Notes: generated by a model from the sequence alone, not told the origin. DNA of 58,765 nt from Byssothecium circinans (GCA_010015675.1 ML976997.1:261173-319937); one strand, 5' to 3'; shown: positions 34,393 to 46,260, counted from the first letter of the stretch. A program made the numbers and translations.

Positions 34393-35483
34393 TACAGCAT
34401 CCTCGGCGAGTCAAGACCTGGCGTACGGCCTCAGCACCCTCGCACTTCTGGCCCCAAGTGTTCCGCCTCATTGGACACCCGAGGCCGATCGGCATTCTGG
34501 ATCTTCTAGAGCCTATCAAATATCTCCTTTCGCCATTCAGCATTTTCCCACTCCATTTTTGTCTGGTCTAGCGTTGATTCGAATTCGAGCACAGCAAGCA
34601 ACAAGCATCGATACATCTGCATACACCCTCACCGGTAAACTTTTCACGACAGTCCTTACCTTGTCCACCTCTCCTCCGATCCGTTAATTGGTCTCCTTTA
34701 CCACCTCCCTCCGCTTATCCGACCCGTCCGTCGCTCGACACATACACAAACTGTAATTGTCTCGTTTGTCATCCCCTCAGAATTCCCGCTGGCTCAGGAG
34801 TTGTTGGGAGGAAAACATGTAATGTCTTGTTAAGGCTCTTTTCGTTCATTTGTTGGGTGGTGGTTGTAATAGTGGTGATGGGTGAGTGGAAGTCGTTTTT
34901 TCTGGATTGCTTTGGCTTCTTTACGCTCGTTTACGCTCGTTATGATGGATGGGGTTATGAGGAATGGGGTGGTGGTTGGTGGTTGGGGTGGAAATAGGTA
35001 ATGATTGAATAGGGAGGAAGGCACTGCGTTGACGAGGAAGTGGTGTGCGTGAGTGGTGCTGGATAGATCTGTGTAGATGGATAGGCTTGCTGGGTGGCTC
35101 CAGGCTGAGAATGATAACTGTCGAAAGCTTGATCTCCGTGTCCTGAAGCAAAGCCTCGTGCCGTTCAAGAGAGAATCGACAGGGTTTAATATTTCGATTT
35201 TATTTGTGCTGTTGTGAGTCGTGCTTGGAAAAATCACTTGCAATCCAGCTTTGGCACACACCAATCTCGATATAACGTTTTGGTGGGCAGCCTCCTTCCA
35301 GGAGTGTCAATGTCTCGCCTCCCTCGGAAAGCTGATGGAAGGGAGGGAGGAAGGAAGGAACGAACGCCGCGATTTAATCAAGCTCTAGTGTATAGCGGAA
35401 GAAAATAAAGGACCACTTCACTATGCACAACGGAATACGCTAAAAAGAAATAAAGCGCCAAAAAGACCAAAAAAGCAAAATAA
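34393..35483. other. Intergenic region, about 1.1 kb
   Basis: 3' region of the PHD-finger gene, then C-rich and later T/G-rich DNA. Frames at 34040-34687 (plus) and 34830-35264 (minus) are shadows or chance. A GGGAGG/GGAAGGAA run lies at about 35338-35362. Confidence 0.45.
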
Positions 35484-35583
35484 CGAAGTCCATGGGGCTC
35501 GAACCCACAACCTTTGGTGTTTTTCCGGCATATACCGTATGTAGTACCCGAAAACCAACGCGCTACCATTGCGCCAAGACTCC
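35484..35583 (-). tRNA. tRNA-Arg (anticodon TCG) with a 28-nt intron
   Basis: A full cloverleaf can be folded on the minus strand. Acceptor stem GGAGTCT (35583 down) pairs with GGACTTC (two G-U pairs); the D arm is GCGC-AATGGTA-GCGC; the anticodon stem TTGGT pairs with ACCAA; the T arm is GTGGG-TTCGAGC-CCCAT; discriminator base G at 35484. The anticodon loop is TT-TCG-G plus C, interrupted after position 37 by a 28-nt intron at 35520-35547, the canonical place for eukaryotic nuclear tRNA introns. Mature length 72 nt before CCA addition. The D loop AATGGTA matches eukaryotic arginine tRNAs. The anticodon depends on the intron boundary, which I set by pairing. Confidence 0.85.
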
Positions 35584-37090
35584 GCGGCCATTCTGGAGTT
35601 CCCGGATGAGGAATAAGTTGAATGATAGATTTTTGGGATTATGAATATATATATAGGAGGACTTTTCATTATTTCTTTTGTGATGTGGGAGGGGGAGTGG
35701 CGGGTTTTATCGAAGACGGTATGTGCTAGCTGAGAATGTGATTGTGATTGTGATTGGGAGGCAGAGGCTGAGGCTGAGGCGTGACGTAGACTGTGGGGCT
35801 GGTGGGGTGAGTTGGGGGCTTGGATTGAACTTTAATAAATGTGTTTGATCGCGATGGAGATCAAGGCTTCGATTGGACTTCTTGGACTTTAATGTATTGG
35901 TTGAGGTAGAGTTGTTCAGTACAATATTGCCTGAGCTTGCGAATATATGTAGTTTGACTGGTTGTTTTACTTGGAGGTTACGGTTCCTTCGAGCATTAAA
36001 GTTTGGAGTTTGAAATTTGCTTGTAGAGGCGTTTAATATTCAAGCTGGTAAGTCTCTCATACTTGTATTGAAGCAAATAATTAGATAATTGGATATGTCT
36101 GATGTTTACTCTCGTTCTCCTTCGCTTACAATTTCGTTCCGCGGGTGTGAGATAGATTCACTCAGTTAATTAAGGATGTTTAACAGAAACGCGTGCAAGT
36201 GATACTGTGACATAGGTTCGGAGGAAGCCACATATAGAGTATCTATACGAGGCTGGATTGATGCAAGTGCGAATGTTGGGAAGGTGTCACAGCTCACCCG
36301 AGGAAGGCCTAAGCTCTCGGGGAACGTTTCTTCGGTTCGCTAATCTCCGCATTTCCTTCCACTACCTACAAGCCGTCATTGCGGGCAACTTCGATATGTT
36401 CTCTCGAGTCAGTTCGACGCGGTGTTTACTTTTCGATGATTGATTGATCGTTGCTTTTTGACCTACTAATGCGGACGCACGGTCCTGTGACACGCTTTGA
36501 GACGCATATGCATCTTCCATCTCCATTGAGATGGCCTCATCTAACCCATCTCCAAATGGAACGAACAGCAATCCTTGACCAATTGCACAGCTACCATCTC
36601 CTGTGCCTTTCGACAACCGCCCACACGTCTCCGCAATTCGCAGACCTCACTTGCATCCTCGGGACACAGGCGCCAAACGACTCCCTCCCATAAACCCACC
36701 ATGCAGTGACCCCAACCCCACGCCCAAAAAGGAACCAATTCCACTCCCCCATCTAAGCAAATATGCGGTAGCATGGTCGGCGACTCAATTCACGACCGGG
36801 ATCGGTTCCTGTTGTCGCGGAATCGCGCTCGTCCCACGGTCTGAAATCAATGGAGCAAGTCGTGCAACCATGGTACCTTTCATCCGCACCCGATCTCCAC
36901 CCCGCGGTGGTCCGCCACCCGTTTAGCTTTGCTGTCTTTCCATTTGTTGTCTTTCAAGATATATGGGGTTGACTGTCATCTTCCTTGTCTGAGAGCAACG
37001 GCTCGACGCCAGAGGCTGATGACGTGCAGTTTTTACATCTTACCGCAGGTCGGTTCCTGATTTTCAAGGGAAGAAAAAAAAGGTTGATGA
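35584..37090. other. Intergenic region, about 1.5 kb
   Basis: Contains short satellite-like runs at about 35738-35780 (GTGATT units, then GAGGCT units). The rest is AT-richer sequence with no gene-like frame, RNA or transposon signature that I can support. Confidence 0.45.
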
Positions 37091-38371
37091 ATGATGGCTT
37101 TGAGTGAAGTAAAGTTGGCTCGGATAGGGGAGCAGTTGGAAAGTATTGCTATTGCTTTCTTGACGCTTTCGTGGTTGTTTATTGGGTTGAGGATTTATAC
37201 GAGGACGTGTATTAGGTTCAGCTTTGGGTGGGATGACTTCGCTATGATAGTTGCGGGGGTGAGTGCTCCATCATATTTATTGGATGCTTGCTAACGAGGT
37301 GTAGATGGTCTTCACTGTCTTTTGCAGCTGTGTTTTATACATCGAGGCTCGTGGCGGCGGGACACATGTAACAAGCATAGCACAGCTCGACGATCTCACA
37401 AAGGTACGTAGAGCTAGTATCTGCAAAAAACGAAACAATCTTACCATTCTCAGTGGGTCATCGCAAGCGAAGCTTCCTACATCATCACCATCTTCGTCCT
37501 CAAGATCTCACTCGCCATCTTCTTCATGCGCATCGTCGTCGAGCAATGGCACAGAGCCCTCGTCTACACCACGGTCGCCATCTGTGCCATCTCGTCCATC
37601 TCCGCTTTCTTCTATGCCATCTTTCGATGTGGACCTGATGTCGCGCACTATGCCTCCCTGCAGCTGCAAAACGCGTGCATGAGCAGGACTGTGGACCGAT
37701 TCTTCGCGTATCAACAAGCCGCTTTTGCTTTCTTGACGGATTGCGTCTTTGTGGTGCTGCCGGTCATCTTCTTGTGGAATGCGAATATGGAAAGGCGGTC
37801 CAAGGTTCTGGTGGGGCTTATCCTTTCGCTGGCTACGGTGTAAGTGGATAGTGGACTGTGTGGACTGTCGTGGCTGACCTGATAGGGGTTGTATATGCTC
37901 GGCTATACGTTTCCAGTACGTGGACGGACTGACCGATGTCCGCGACTTCTTCTGTACGCTTCTCACTCTATATCAATTCACGGAAAACTAACACGAAGCG
38001 CAGGGAGCGCGACGAATGTATCTATATGGTCCACCATCGAGCCAGGCACCGGGATCATAGCGGGATCTATGGCGGCACTCCGGCCACTGCTGAAGCAAGC
38101 CTTTGCCACAGCGAGATTTATTCGCTCGACAATTTTGCAGTCTCATAAAACGTCCAACGGCTCTTCGCAGCAGCAGCAGAGTGGTAGGGAAAGTCATGTC
38201 GACGCCGAATGGAGGAGAGCGCGACATCAATATCAACATCGAGGAGATACCAACACGGATATTGAAAGTCAGAATGGTGATGGGGGCCTTATTGAGATGC
38301 GATCGGATTCGAGCAAGAAGGGTGGGAGCACGGAGGATATCCTTCCTTCTGGGCGGTGCAGGGAGGTTTGA
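37091..38371 (+). CDS. Rhodopsin-fold integral membrane protein (Pth11-like, no CFEM), 362 aa
   Basis: Seven-TM-type plasma-membrane protein of the fungal rhodopsin-like family expanded in filamentous ascomycetes; some members (Pth11) sense surfaces or host cues, the role of this one is unknown. Five exons: 37091-37258, 37305-37403, 37454-37839, 37886-37953 and 38004-38371, all GT-AG with introns of 46-50 nt. Family marks are GLRIYTRTC then FGWDDFAMIVAG after TM1-2, WVIASEASYIITIFVLKISL (TM with the conserved K-S/I-S step), a Cys pair at FRCG and QNAC, and WSTIEPGTGIIAGSMAALRP near the last TM. The tail from about residue 290 is hydrophilic and disordered (QQQQ, Asp/Arg-rich) and may be cytoplasmic. 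There is no N-terminal CFEM domain or signal peptide. Confidence 0.85.
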
Positions 38372-40666
38372 ATAGGCGGATATGATGGAAAATATTGAAC
38401 TCCAGGATGAGGAGCCAGCTGTTAGCCTCAGACTATGCTGTAGAGCGAGCCATCAATCCACAGGCCTGTTCGACCTCACCGGATTCGAAGTGTCAACAGC
38501 TCTCCGCCGCCCGGATGCTTCACTCCACATACCCGACAATCACGCCAGAGACGGAGACGATGATGCAGCACAAGCGTTTCGTCACAAAAACATTCATGGA
38601 AAAGAAAAAAAGTCAGGGCTCCTTTGGTCAAGAGTCGAGTCGAGGTTTCAGCAGCCGAACCGGTTTGGGATCTACATGCATACAGCTCCCGGGCTCTGCC
38701 TCATCTTTGCTTTTTCCTCGTACGACCTGCGACCGTAGACTAAGGTTGTTTTGCTTTTCGCTTCTCCTCCTCTTCTCTCGGCGTTGAATCAATTTGTTTG
38801 GGATATTGAGGAGTGTGGTTGGAAATCTTAGGCTTTGCATACGTTGTTTTGACTTTCTGTCTGCGCCTTAGCTGACATTTTGTTCTTTCAATCCGAGGAG
38901 GGATTTTCATTCTCGAAACAGGCGTAGCACCGCAGAGTCTCCATATGAATTACTTACTTCACAAGCGTTGCAATTCTCACACTAAACCCCTCGCTTGCAG
39001 CGTCATGTAGTCATCGAACTGAGGGTATCACATACCCGGTTCCCCACCCTGCTTTCGCACGACCGCGTACGATCGCCGACATCGCTTCCCTCCCATCTTT
39101 TCCATTATGACGGCCCTACAAGTGTGACCTGATGGTACGAACAGATCCAACTAAATTGGTACCCTTCTCTCTTCATCATCCTATATATGTAGGTACACAG
39201 CGTCTCAACTATGAAGACATTTGCGTGCGAAATCTTACATACAGCCGTGCAACCTCTATCCCCCAACGCCAGCCACTCCCTCCTCCAGGTTGCCCTAGGC
39301 TCTAGGGCACTCCTAAGGAGGGAAGAGCAGCAAAATAACAGTAGTAAATCGCACACAACATACCCTACACAGCCGTGCAACCTCTATCCCCCAACACCAG
39401 CCACTCTCTCTCCTCTAGGTCGCCCTAGGCTCTAGGGCACTCCCAAGGAGGCAAGAGCAGCGAAATGACAGTGGTGAATCGCACCGTCGAGCCCCTCCCA
39501 GCACACCTACCACGTTTATCACCACCGCACCACCGATGCGCTAACCTATCCCAGAAAACGCCCTATAGGCGTTTTTGCTCAATTTTGCGACTCCTCGTTA
39601 CCCTTCTCGCAGCCCCCCTCGAGATAAGTATATATCATCTTTTCCCTACCCTCTAATCAAAACACATACACACACACCACTGCGGTTTCGGTTTCATAAA
39701 TCCATTGAAAATCTCGAAGTAGAGAACAAAATACTAGGGGGGAATCAATGCAACAAAGACCCAGCGTTTCTTTTCTTAATCACCTGGTCCTCAAGTTCAA
39801 AGCCCGCAACCTTCGCGGGGAGGGAAGACGAGAAGAAAGAGGGGAAAAAAAGGAGAGATCAAGGGCAAGTAAAAAGTGAAGCAAAGACAGAAAAGGTATT
39901 CATGGTATGCATTGATGCCCTTCCACTATCCTTATCCTCATACTCATCTTCATCACCGGAATACTGCCACCAGGGGGAAGAGAGAGAACAAGCCGTGCTA
40001 GATAAGGGTAATTAAAGGAAAAACCGCAATCGACCAAGAACAATTCCGTGTCTAAAACAAACAAAGTTTTTTCTCCACAAGACGAGACAAAGGTCAAATC
40101 TCCTCCTCTGTTTCCCTTCATCCCGACTTTACAAGACTTTTGGTGCTACATGACTGGTTGGAGAGTGGTGCTGGTGCCATCGAGGAGGGGCAGTGCAGGG
40201 CGGGGCGTATATGGGTTGGGTGGGGTTGGGTTGGATTTGGGTGCATACGGGCTCGGTGCCGGGGGCTGGGGGTGTCTGTACCGGGATATGCTTCGTAGGG
40301 GGATGCTCGATTGAGGGAGGGCCGGGGACGATTTGGGTACAAAGTCTGTAACCAGCGACGGTTGTTCGGGAACATGGGCACTCGAATCCACTGACTGAGG
40401 CCGATTAGGTGACCGGCAGATACCAACCAAACAAGAACTCGTGCATGTCTGGTCTGTTGCCCACCCTGGCCGATTTCATGGGAACTTCAGATGCTGAGAT
40501 GTCCGTGCTCCAAGGGTCATTGAGATCGCGTTTCATCCTTGGGGTTCCTGATATCAAAAGGTTTAGTCAAACGCTAGATACCTTCGTGTACGAAGAACCT
40601 GGTAGGATTGTCCACCTCATGTTCAGTGTGACGACATGATGCCAAGGGGAGGTGGGATTAGGATTT
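38372..40666. other. Intergenic region of about 2.3 kb containing a diverged duplication
   Basis: Convergent gap between the rhodopsin-fold gene and importin beta. Apart from the 128-bp direct repeat (39241-39483) I see only chance frames: 38395-38787, 39575-40015 and 40048-40314 on the plus strand lack motifs. Purine-rich A/G DNA lies at 39820-39900. Confidence 0.45.
39241..39483. repeat. Tandem duplication, two copies with a 128-bp period
   Basis: Copy 1 (39241-39353) and copy 2 (39369-39483) both read ACAGCCGTGCAACCTCTATC, then a CCAGCCACT segment, CCCTAGGCTCTAGGGCACTC, and AAGAGCAG, ending with an AATCGCAC-like stretch. They differ mostly by transitions. In copy 1 several TpG or CpA sites of copy 2 appear as TpA (ATGAC to ATAAC, GTGGTGAAT to GTAGTAAAT, CCCAAG to CCTAAG). 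Copy 2 has one such change in the other direction (CCAGG to CTAGG). This looks like mild RIP on a linked duplicate. Confidence 0.85.
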
Positions 40667-43640
40667 TCAGGCCATAACACCTGCGTTGCCACCTTCAAAA
40701 AGTTAGTGCTGTAAGATATATTGGGGGCACGTTTGGTTCTCAAGTTTGAGGGTCTCGAAAGTGAAGACAGAAAGAAATGATTGTGATCGTTCGACGTACC
40801 GACTTGGCGCTTAATCTGCTCGCGTGCCCATCGACCAGTTTCTCGTGTGCGGCCGCTGAAGTCTTGATTGGCACGTGTCTCCCTCGTCATGGCGGTTAAG
40901 AAGTCGTGACGGAAGTACTCCCGAATTTCCCCGGTAGGGAACGCATCGGCAAGATCACTGTCGCATGTTAGTGGATTTCTAATTTAGTCGAACTTGTCAG
41001 GACTCACCCAATGACACCACACGATGATCGCAGCAGGTTCTCAGTGCGGTTGTTGTCGGCCTGAACTATCCGCAGAAGCTCGAAGATGGAGTCAAGATAC
41101 TGGACGAGCAATTGAGTCTTTCCGCTCGACTTCATCGCTACAATAATACCATCCCAAGCATCCATGATGCCTTCCCGCAACGAGGTGATGTAGTCGATCA
41201 TCTCAAAGTTGCCCTCGGTCGTCAATGATACAGACGAAGCTTGCTGTAGAACTTGAGCGACAACAGCAAGGTACATCTCGAAAGCACCTAGGATAGCGTG
41301 CGCGATATCGCCGAAGCACTGCAAAATTGCGGGCTTGAACTGGTTACCCAGTTGGTTGCTTCGCAGGTTGTTTAGGAGGTAGTTCATGAATGCATCGCAG
41401 AAAGGTTGAACTTTGTCACCCAAAGAACGAGTGATATCGCTGACCAAACCAATCGCCATCGAGCACAATGCAGGCTCATCCTGATTGCCAAGAGCGTTGT
41501 AGAGGAACTTGGAGAAAGCTTCCATGTACTTGAGGAAGTCTTCATCCAGCGCATTGGCCATGGCACTGATCGCAGCGAAAGCAGCATCCGGCACACTCGA
41601 CTTTGCCGGTAGGCTGTCGAGCAATGTAAGTAGGATTTGCATGATGCGGTCGGCTTGCGGCTTGATGTCGCCCTCCAATCGCTGCACAATGGCCATGACG
41701 ACAGAAGCCAAGCTGGTCTGCATCTCCTCGAGAGTCAACTTGTCCTCGACGCTGACGACTTGTGCCTGGAGTCGAATTGACTTCTCTAGACGTTCTAGGA
41801 TGACGTTCGACAACGTGGCAACGAGCCCGATGCTATCGTTGGCAGCGTTGGTAACGAACGAGTTGAGCACTTCGTAGGCGGCGGTGCGAAGCTGGTTGTC
41901 GGCATCACCGCGCTCGGTAACCTGCAACAAATGCTGAATGCTCTGCTGGAAATGAGGTGAAAGTGGGTTTGACTGGCATCCGGGCTCTCCAGCAAAACGA
42001 TCGGCAAGGTTCATCAGTGCCCAACAGCACGATGAAGCCATCTTGGCGTTGCTAGACAAACCATTGAACAGTGCGCCAATGAGCGTAGGCAGGTGCTGCT
42101 GAGCGTCGACAGCGTTGGGTGCAGCCTCGCAGATACGGCCAAGCGCATATGCGGCGGAATCTTTGACGTGAAGCACGGGGTCGTCCATCATTGCAATCAA
42201 CACGGGCAGGGCCTGCTTGACCAACGGGTCGAGCACATTTTCTTCTGGGCCCTCCATAATGGCACCAAAGGCGGAGACGGCGGCGTCTCGGTAATGCCAG
42301 TCTTCGGCACGGAGGTGTTTCTCGACGAAGGCAAGGACAGGAGGTACTACACCGCTGCCGACGCACTGTGCCCACAACTGCAGACACTGGTACGCAGCAC
42401 GTGAGATGTTGTACTCGTTGTCGTCGGCATCCTCGTCCTGCTTGGCGAGCAGCTCGAGCAGCACAGGTACAACCTCCTGTGTCGCCACCCGTGCGAAGTT
42501 GTAGTAGTCCCTCAGCTCAGTAGAGCCCTCGGCCTGAGCCTGTGAATATATCAGCATCGGACATTCTGCATGACCCGGGCGGGTGCTAATCGGAATCCAA
42601 GTACCTGAGTATTATCGTCTTCAATCGAGATTTCCTCCTCACAGACTGTGCACCAGAACTCGACGGCGAGCTTGGCCACGTCCTCTTCCTCGCTCTTCAT
42701 GCCTTGGATGGTGAGGCCAAAGAGTGCCTTCTCCATGTAGAAGCGCATCTTGTCATAGTACAGACCCATGATTCGGTTCAAGCAGCCGTACGCACCCTGC
42801 TGAATGCGCATGTCGTCTGCCTGTGTCGCCTCGCAAATGACCTGCATGATGTAGTTCCGCTCGCCTTCATTCTCAAAGTTGGAGCGCACAAACTCGATAG
42901 AATCACCGAGGGCTGAAATGGCAGCGTTGCGGACGTCCTTGTTGGGTTCCTCCTTGCGGGCACCCTGAACGACAGCGGTGAGGATGGCGTTCGAGTGACG
43001 GGCCAGTGCGTCCCGAAGCTCGATATCGTCCGTATCACAGATGAAGCCGATTGTAGTCAGCGAGGCCTGCTTCTGGTGGTCTGCGCCATTGCCCACATTC
43101 TCGACCAGCGTCTGCATCAGCTCCGGCCATTGATTGTGGGGTATCTCGATGGCGGCAATCGAAGCGATGAATTGGGCGGCCGACTGCCCCGCACGGCTGT
43201 CCGGCGTAGCGAGAGTCACCAGGGCCGACTGCTTTACATTCTGCTTGATCTCGGGGTTCAGGTTCATCCACCGCTCCTGGACCTGACGTAACCGGGCATA
43301 CTCGCGCGCGGTGAAGGAGTTTTTGAGGGCGAGACCGGCGGCGGTTCGGATGTGCGGTTGGGACTGCTCATTTGCGAGCTCGGTGCTGAGAATAGTGAGG
43401 TATTGGGGCTACAATGAGACACGGCTGTCAGTGCGTCTTCTTACCAAGGCGGCGGGCTGCCGTCTGGTCGTTGGCGAGGGGCACTTACAAAGTCGGACTC
43501 GGCGGCCTGAGTGAGCTGCTGTTCGGCAGCCTGTCGCACGCTGGCGTCTGGAGAGGGTTAGCTCGTGCTACAGCCCGTGGTGCGCGGTGAAGTTACATAC
43601 CAGGAGACAGGGTCCCCTCCAACACCTGGTTGATATCCAT
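40667..43640 (-). CDS. KAP95: Importin subunit beta-1 (karyopherin beta, Kap95), 872 aa
   Basis: Nuclear import receptor: binds importin alpha/cargo in the cytoplasm and Ran-GTP in the nucleus. Six exons: 43601-43640, 43489-43547, 42605-43408, 41008-42539, 40800-40957 and 40667-40692; introns 53, 80, 65, 50 and 107 nt. The start MDINQVLEGTLSPDASVR leads into HEAT repeats. Signatures include LALKNSFTAREYARLRQVQE (importin-beta N-terminal region), ACCWALMNLADRF-like HEAT segments (here SSCCWALMNLADRFAGE), EFWCTVCEEEISIE, and the C-terminal TRANQDFSGRTRETGRWAREQ ending GGNAGVMA. The last eight residues come from a 26-nt exon. The 872-aa length fits Kap95 (about 860-880 aa). Confidence 0.95.
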
Positions 43641-44349
43641 GTTTGCAGAGGGGGCGACGTGTGTGGGAGAGGGTGGAGAGGGTGGAGGTGCGCGCGCCGG
43701 TCCGGTTTATGTGAGCGTTCTGGAGCTGCGGTGAGAGGAGGGGGGCGTGCGAGTTGCGGTGGGAGCGGGAGGCGTGTAGGGAGGAAATTGAAAAGCGAGA
43801 GTAGGTTGAGCGAAGAAGCAGGGCCAAAACACGTGAGGCTGCCCCACGACAACTATGACTTTCTTTGGAGGTGCGGAATGCTTGGAGTATGCAGAGGCAG
43901 AGACAGGACAAACGCTCGACCAAACAGCTTGCTGTGTGCGGTATTTGCGTGGAGAAGAAGGGGAGACAATTATTGCGTAGGCAGCGCTTGTTGACGTTCA
44001 TCACTGATGCATCCGAGCGCCGCGCACAGCAACCACCCGAGATTGGCTCGCTTGGGCGCTGCTTCCGCCCCAGATTCCCACCCAGATTCCCAGATTCCTC
44101 AGCCCTGTCCGTGACCGTCGATGATTGATCGAACAAACATTGAACCATAGCCTGAACAATGACCAGCTCAAGACATTGGATGACCTGTCAAACCTATACA
44201 CACCAATGAACGTCTCAAAAATTGAATAAATGATCAAGCAGTATGTACCGCCGTGCCAGACCATGTACACCAAAAAAGGCACTCCCAGATGCTCCTTCCA
44301 GCGCCAGATATGCAAACCTCAATACCAAACTTCTGTAAGCTTCGAAGGC
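43641..44349. other. Intergenic region upstream of importin beta
   Basis: About 700 bp holding the importin-beta promoter and the 3' region of the PP2C gene (same strand). GC-rich near 43640-43780. Frames in it are chance readings. Confidence 0.5.
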
Positions 44350-46260
44350 CTACCGTATCCCCCTCCTTGGATTAGACGCCTCATCTTTCCTCCAATCCCT
44401 CATCTCCTTCGTCCCCAAACTGCCCAGACCACCCTCACTCCTCCTCTCCCAGCCTCCTAATCTAACCACCAACGTCGTAGCATTATCCGCATCAGTAGCA
44501 ACTTCGGTCGCAAACCCCGTAACATCTCTCGCAGCCTGTTCCGGCGTTTTCGCCTCCTTGACAACATCCACAATCTCCTGGTCACTCAGATGTCCCGAGA
44601 CCCCATCAGAGACGAGGACTAGGAAAGAGTACTCGGCGGGAGACAGTTCGATGCGTCGGATTTCAGGTTCGGCCGACACGCCGATGCGCTTAGAGGCCAT
44701 GTCGCCGAAAGCGCGAGTATTGGCGAGACCCGACACGCGCTCTTCGCCAAAAGAATCCGTCACGAAGGTTGCGGCGTAGCGCCGGAGACGGGTCGCTTCT
44801 TCAGGGAGGGAGGGGTGGTGGTTCGAGGTTAGAGGGATGGCTTGCCCGGTTGCTGTGTCGCAGAGGAGGATCCTGGTGTCGCCTACGTGGGCTGTGATAA
44901 GTGTGGAGGGTGACGCTGGATGCCAGAATGGCGAGGGTGTGGGTGTAGATATGAGGGCGATGCTGCATGTGCTCCCACCTTTAAAGCGCTGTGGTCCTCC
45001 GATGTTCTTGCCCGAACGTGAGGGATGGCCTAGGATATCGCCGTCGTTGATGGCTCGATCTGCAAGGACTGGGTCTTCATCTTGCTTGCCTACCTGCGCA
45101 GAGACAAAGTCAAAGTCGGCTTTGAGGAAAGCATACTCTAGCACAGTTTCAATGCCAATACCTTCTGTCGTGTCGTCCGGAATTGATGAGCTCGGGTTTG
45201 ATCGCTTCTCGATCACGTCTTTCTCTGCGGGATGCCCTCGTCCTCCCGCAGACATGGAAAAGTACTCAGGCTTGAAGCGCCGAAAGTACCCTCCCACCAG
45301 CTCTTTCCACTGCCTGACCAGCCGCCGTTCCAGCTCTTCGGCTTTCGTGATGCTCAATGATTGCTTCACCGGTGGCGCGCTGTCTATCGGCTGTTGCTTA
45401 CTGTTCACGCCTGCAGTCGGAAACCCCGTAGAGTTGGCTGAATCTGGAGGCTTGATGGGCTCTGTTCCAGGCGGTGTATGTGTCTGGATCGCATTCAAGC
45501 TCTCTTTCCCCTCTGCCTCAGTGACGCTCTCTGAAGGCCTGTTGTCCGGATCGCCCATACTGCCGGGCCACCCAATCCTCCTCTCCTTTGACCCTCTGGA
45601 TTGCAAGCTACTCTCCAGCTCAAACAGCTTCATCGCATCCTCCACATACTTGTGCAGCTCCTCCCTCAGAAAAGCCGAGCACTCCATTCCCCCATGGCCG
45701 TCAAAGACACCAAAGTAGAAGACCTGTGGATCACCACTTGCGCTACCCGCAGGCGTAAACTCATTCTTGACGCTTCCGCCCGCGCTCCATTGAAGCGACA
45801 TCGGTTGCCTCTTCGCGAAGGCTGGCACCTCAATCGTGCCCGCCTGGTACGAATCTTCATTATACGGACGCGACCCGCGCGACAACGACACTCCAAAATG
45901 ATGTTTCGCACTCTTAAGCGGTATTCTAACCACCGTCATCTCGCGCGACGGGCCGTGGGACGGCGGTGCCGCTGCCGGTGTTCTGTTCGTGCCCCGCAAC
46001 TCATGAGGCACACTCTTGTCTCTCGGCAGTTTGTGATGCGGGCCAGCAGTAGATCGCGAGTCAGGATGCAATGAGCTCGACGGTAGATGCGTGATGAAGT
46101 ACTCGTGAAAGTAACGACAACTAGAGGCTCGGCTCGAAGGGTGCGGGTGCGGGTGCGCTATGGGGATGCGATTGCGGTCGTGGGCAAGCCGATTCGAGGT
46201 GGATAGGACAATACGAGGCCGTCGGCTGGCTCTATATACGTGAATTGTCGGTTTCCACAT
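44350..46260 (-). CDS. PTC6: Mitochondrial protein phosphatase 2C (Ptc6-type), 636 aa
   Basis: Mg/Mn-dependent Ser/Thr phosphatase; yeast Ptc6 (Aup1) acts in mitochondria on pyruvate dehydrogenase and mitophagy. One exon. The N-terminus (1-60) is rich in Arg, Ser and His with almost no acidic residues, fitting a mitochondrial presequence. PP2C motifs: SRGSRPYNEDSYQ (127-139, metal-binding Asp), YFGVFDGHGGMECSAFLREE (182-201), GGSTCSIALI, AHVGDTRILLCDTATGQAIP, LANTRAFGDMASKRIG, FLVLVSDGVSGHLSDQEIVD and DNATTLVVRLGGWERR. Between the DGHGG motif and the next block about 220 low-complexity residues are inserted, making it longer than the yeast protein (442 aa). The tail has a conserved RRSEGGLGSLGTKEMRDWRK. 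All catalytic acidic residues visible are kept. Confidence 0.9.
   Translation of the reverse strand: MWKPTIHVYRASRRPRIVLSTSNRLAHDRNRIPIAHPHPHPSSRASSCRYFHEYFITHLPSSSLHPDSRSTAGPHHKLPRDKSVPHELRGTNRTPAAAPPSHGPSREMTVVRIPLKSAKHHFGVSLSRGSRPYNEDSYQAGTIEVPAFAKRQPMSLQWSAGGSVKNEFTPAGSASGDPQVFYFGVFDGHGGMECSAFLREELHKYVEDAMKLFELESSLQSRGSKERRIGWPGSMGDPDNRPSESVTEAEGKESLNAIQTHTPPGTEPIKPPDSANSTGFPTAGVNSKQQPIDSAPPVKQSLSITKAEELERRLVRQWKELVGGYFRRFKPEYFSMSAGGRGHPAEKDVIEKRSNPSSSIPDDTTEGIGIETVLEYAFLKADFDFVSAQVGKQDEDPVLADRAINDGDILGHPSRSGKNIGGPQRFKGGSTCSIALISTPTPSPFWHPASPSTLITAHVGDTRILLCDTATGQAIPLTSNHHPSLPEEATRLRRYAATFVTDSFGEERVSGLANTRAFGDMASKRIGVSAEPEIRRIELSPAEYSFLVLVSDGVSGHLSDQEIVDVVKEAKTPEQAARDVTGFATEVATDADNATTLVVRLGGWERRSEGGLGSLGTKEMRDWRKDEASNPRRGIR

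Noticed and set aside
35378..35669. Open frames overlapping the tRNA gene
   Set aside because: They are readings of the tRNA and its flanks.
39575..40015. 146-codon plus-strand frame
   Set aside because: Starts in the flank of the duplicated repeat, contains homopolymer-driven Lys/Glu and Ser runs, no motif.
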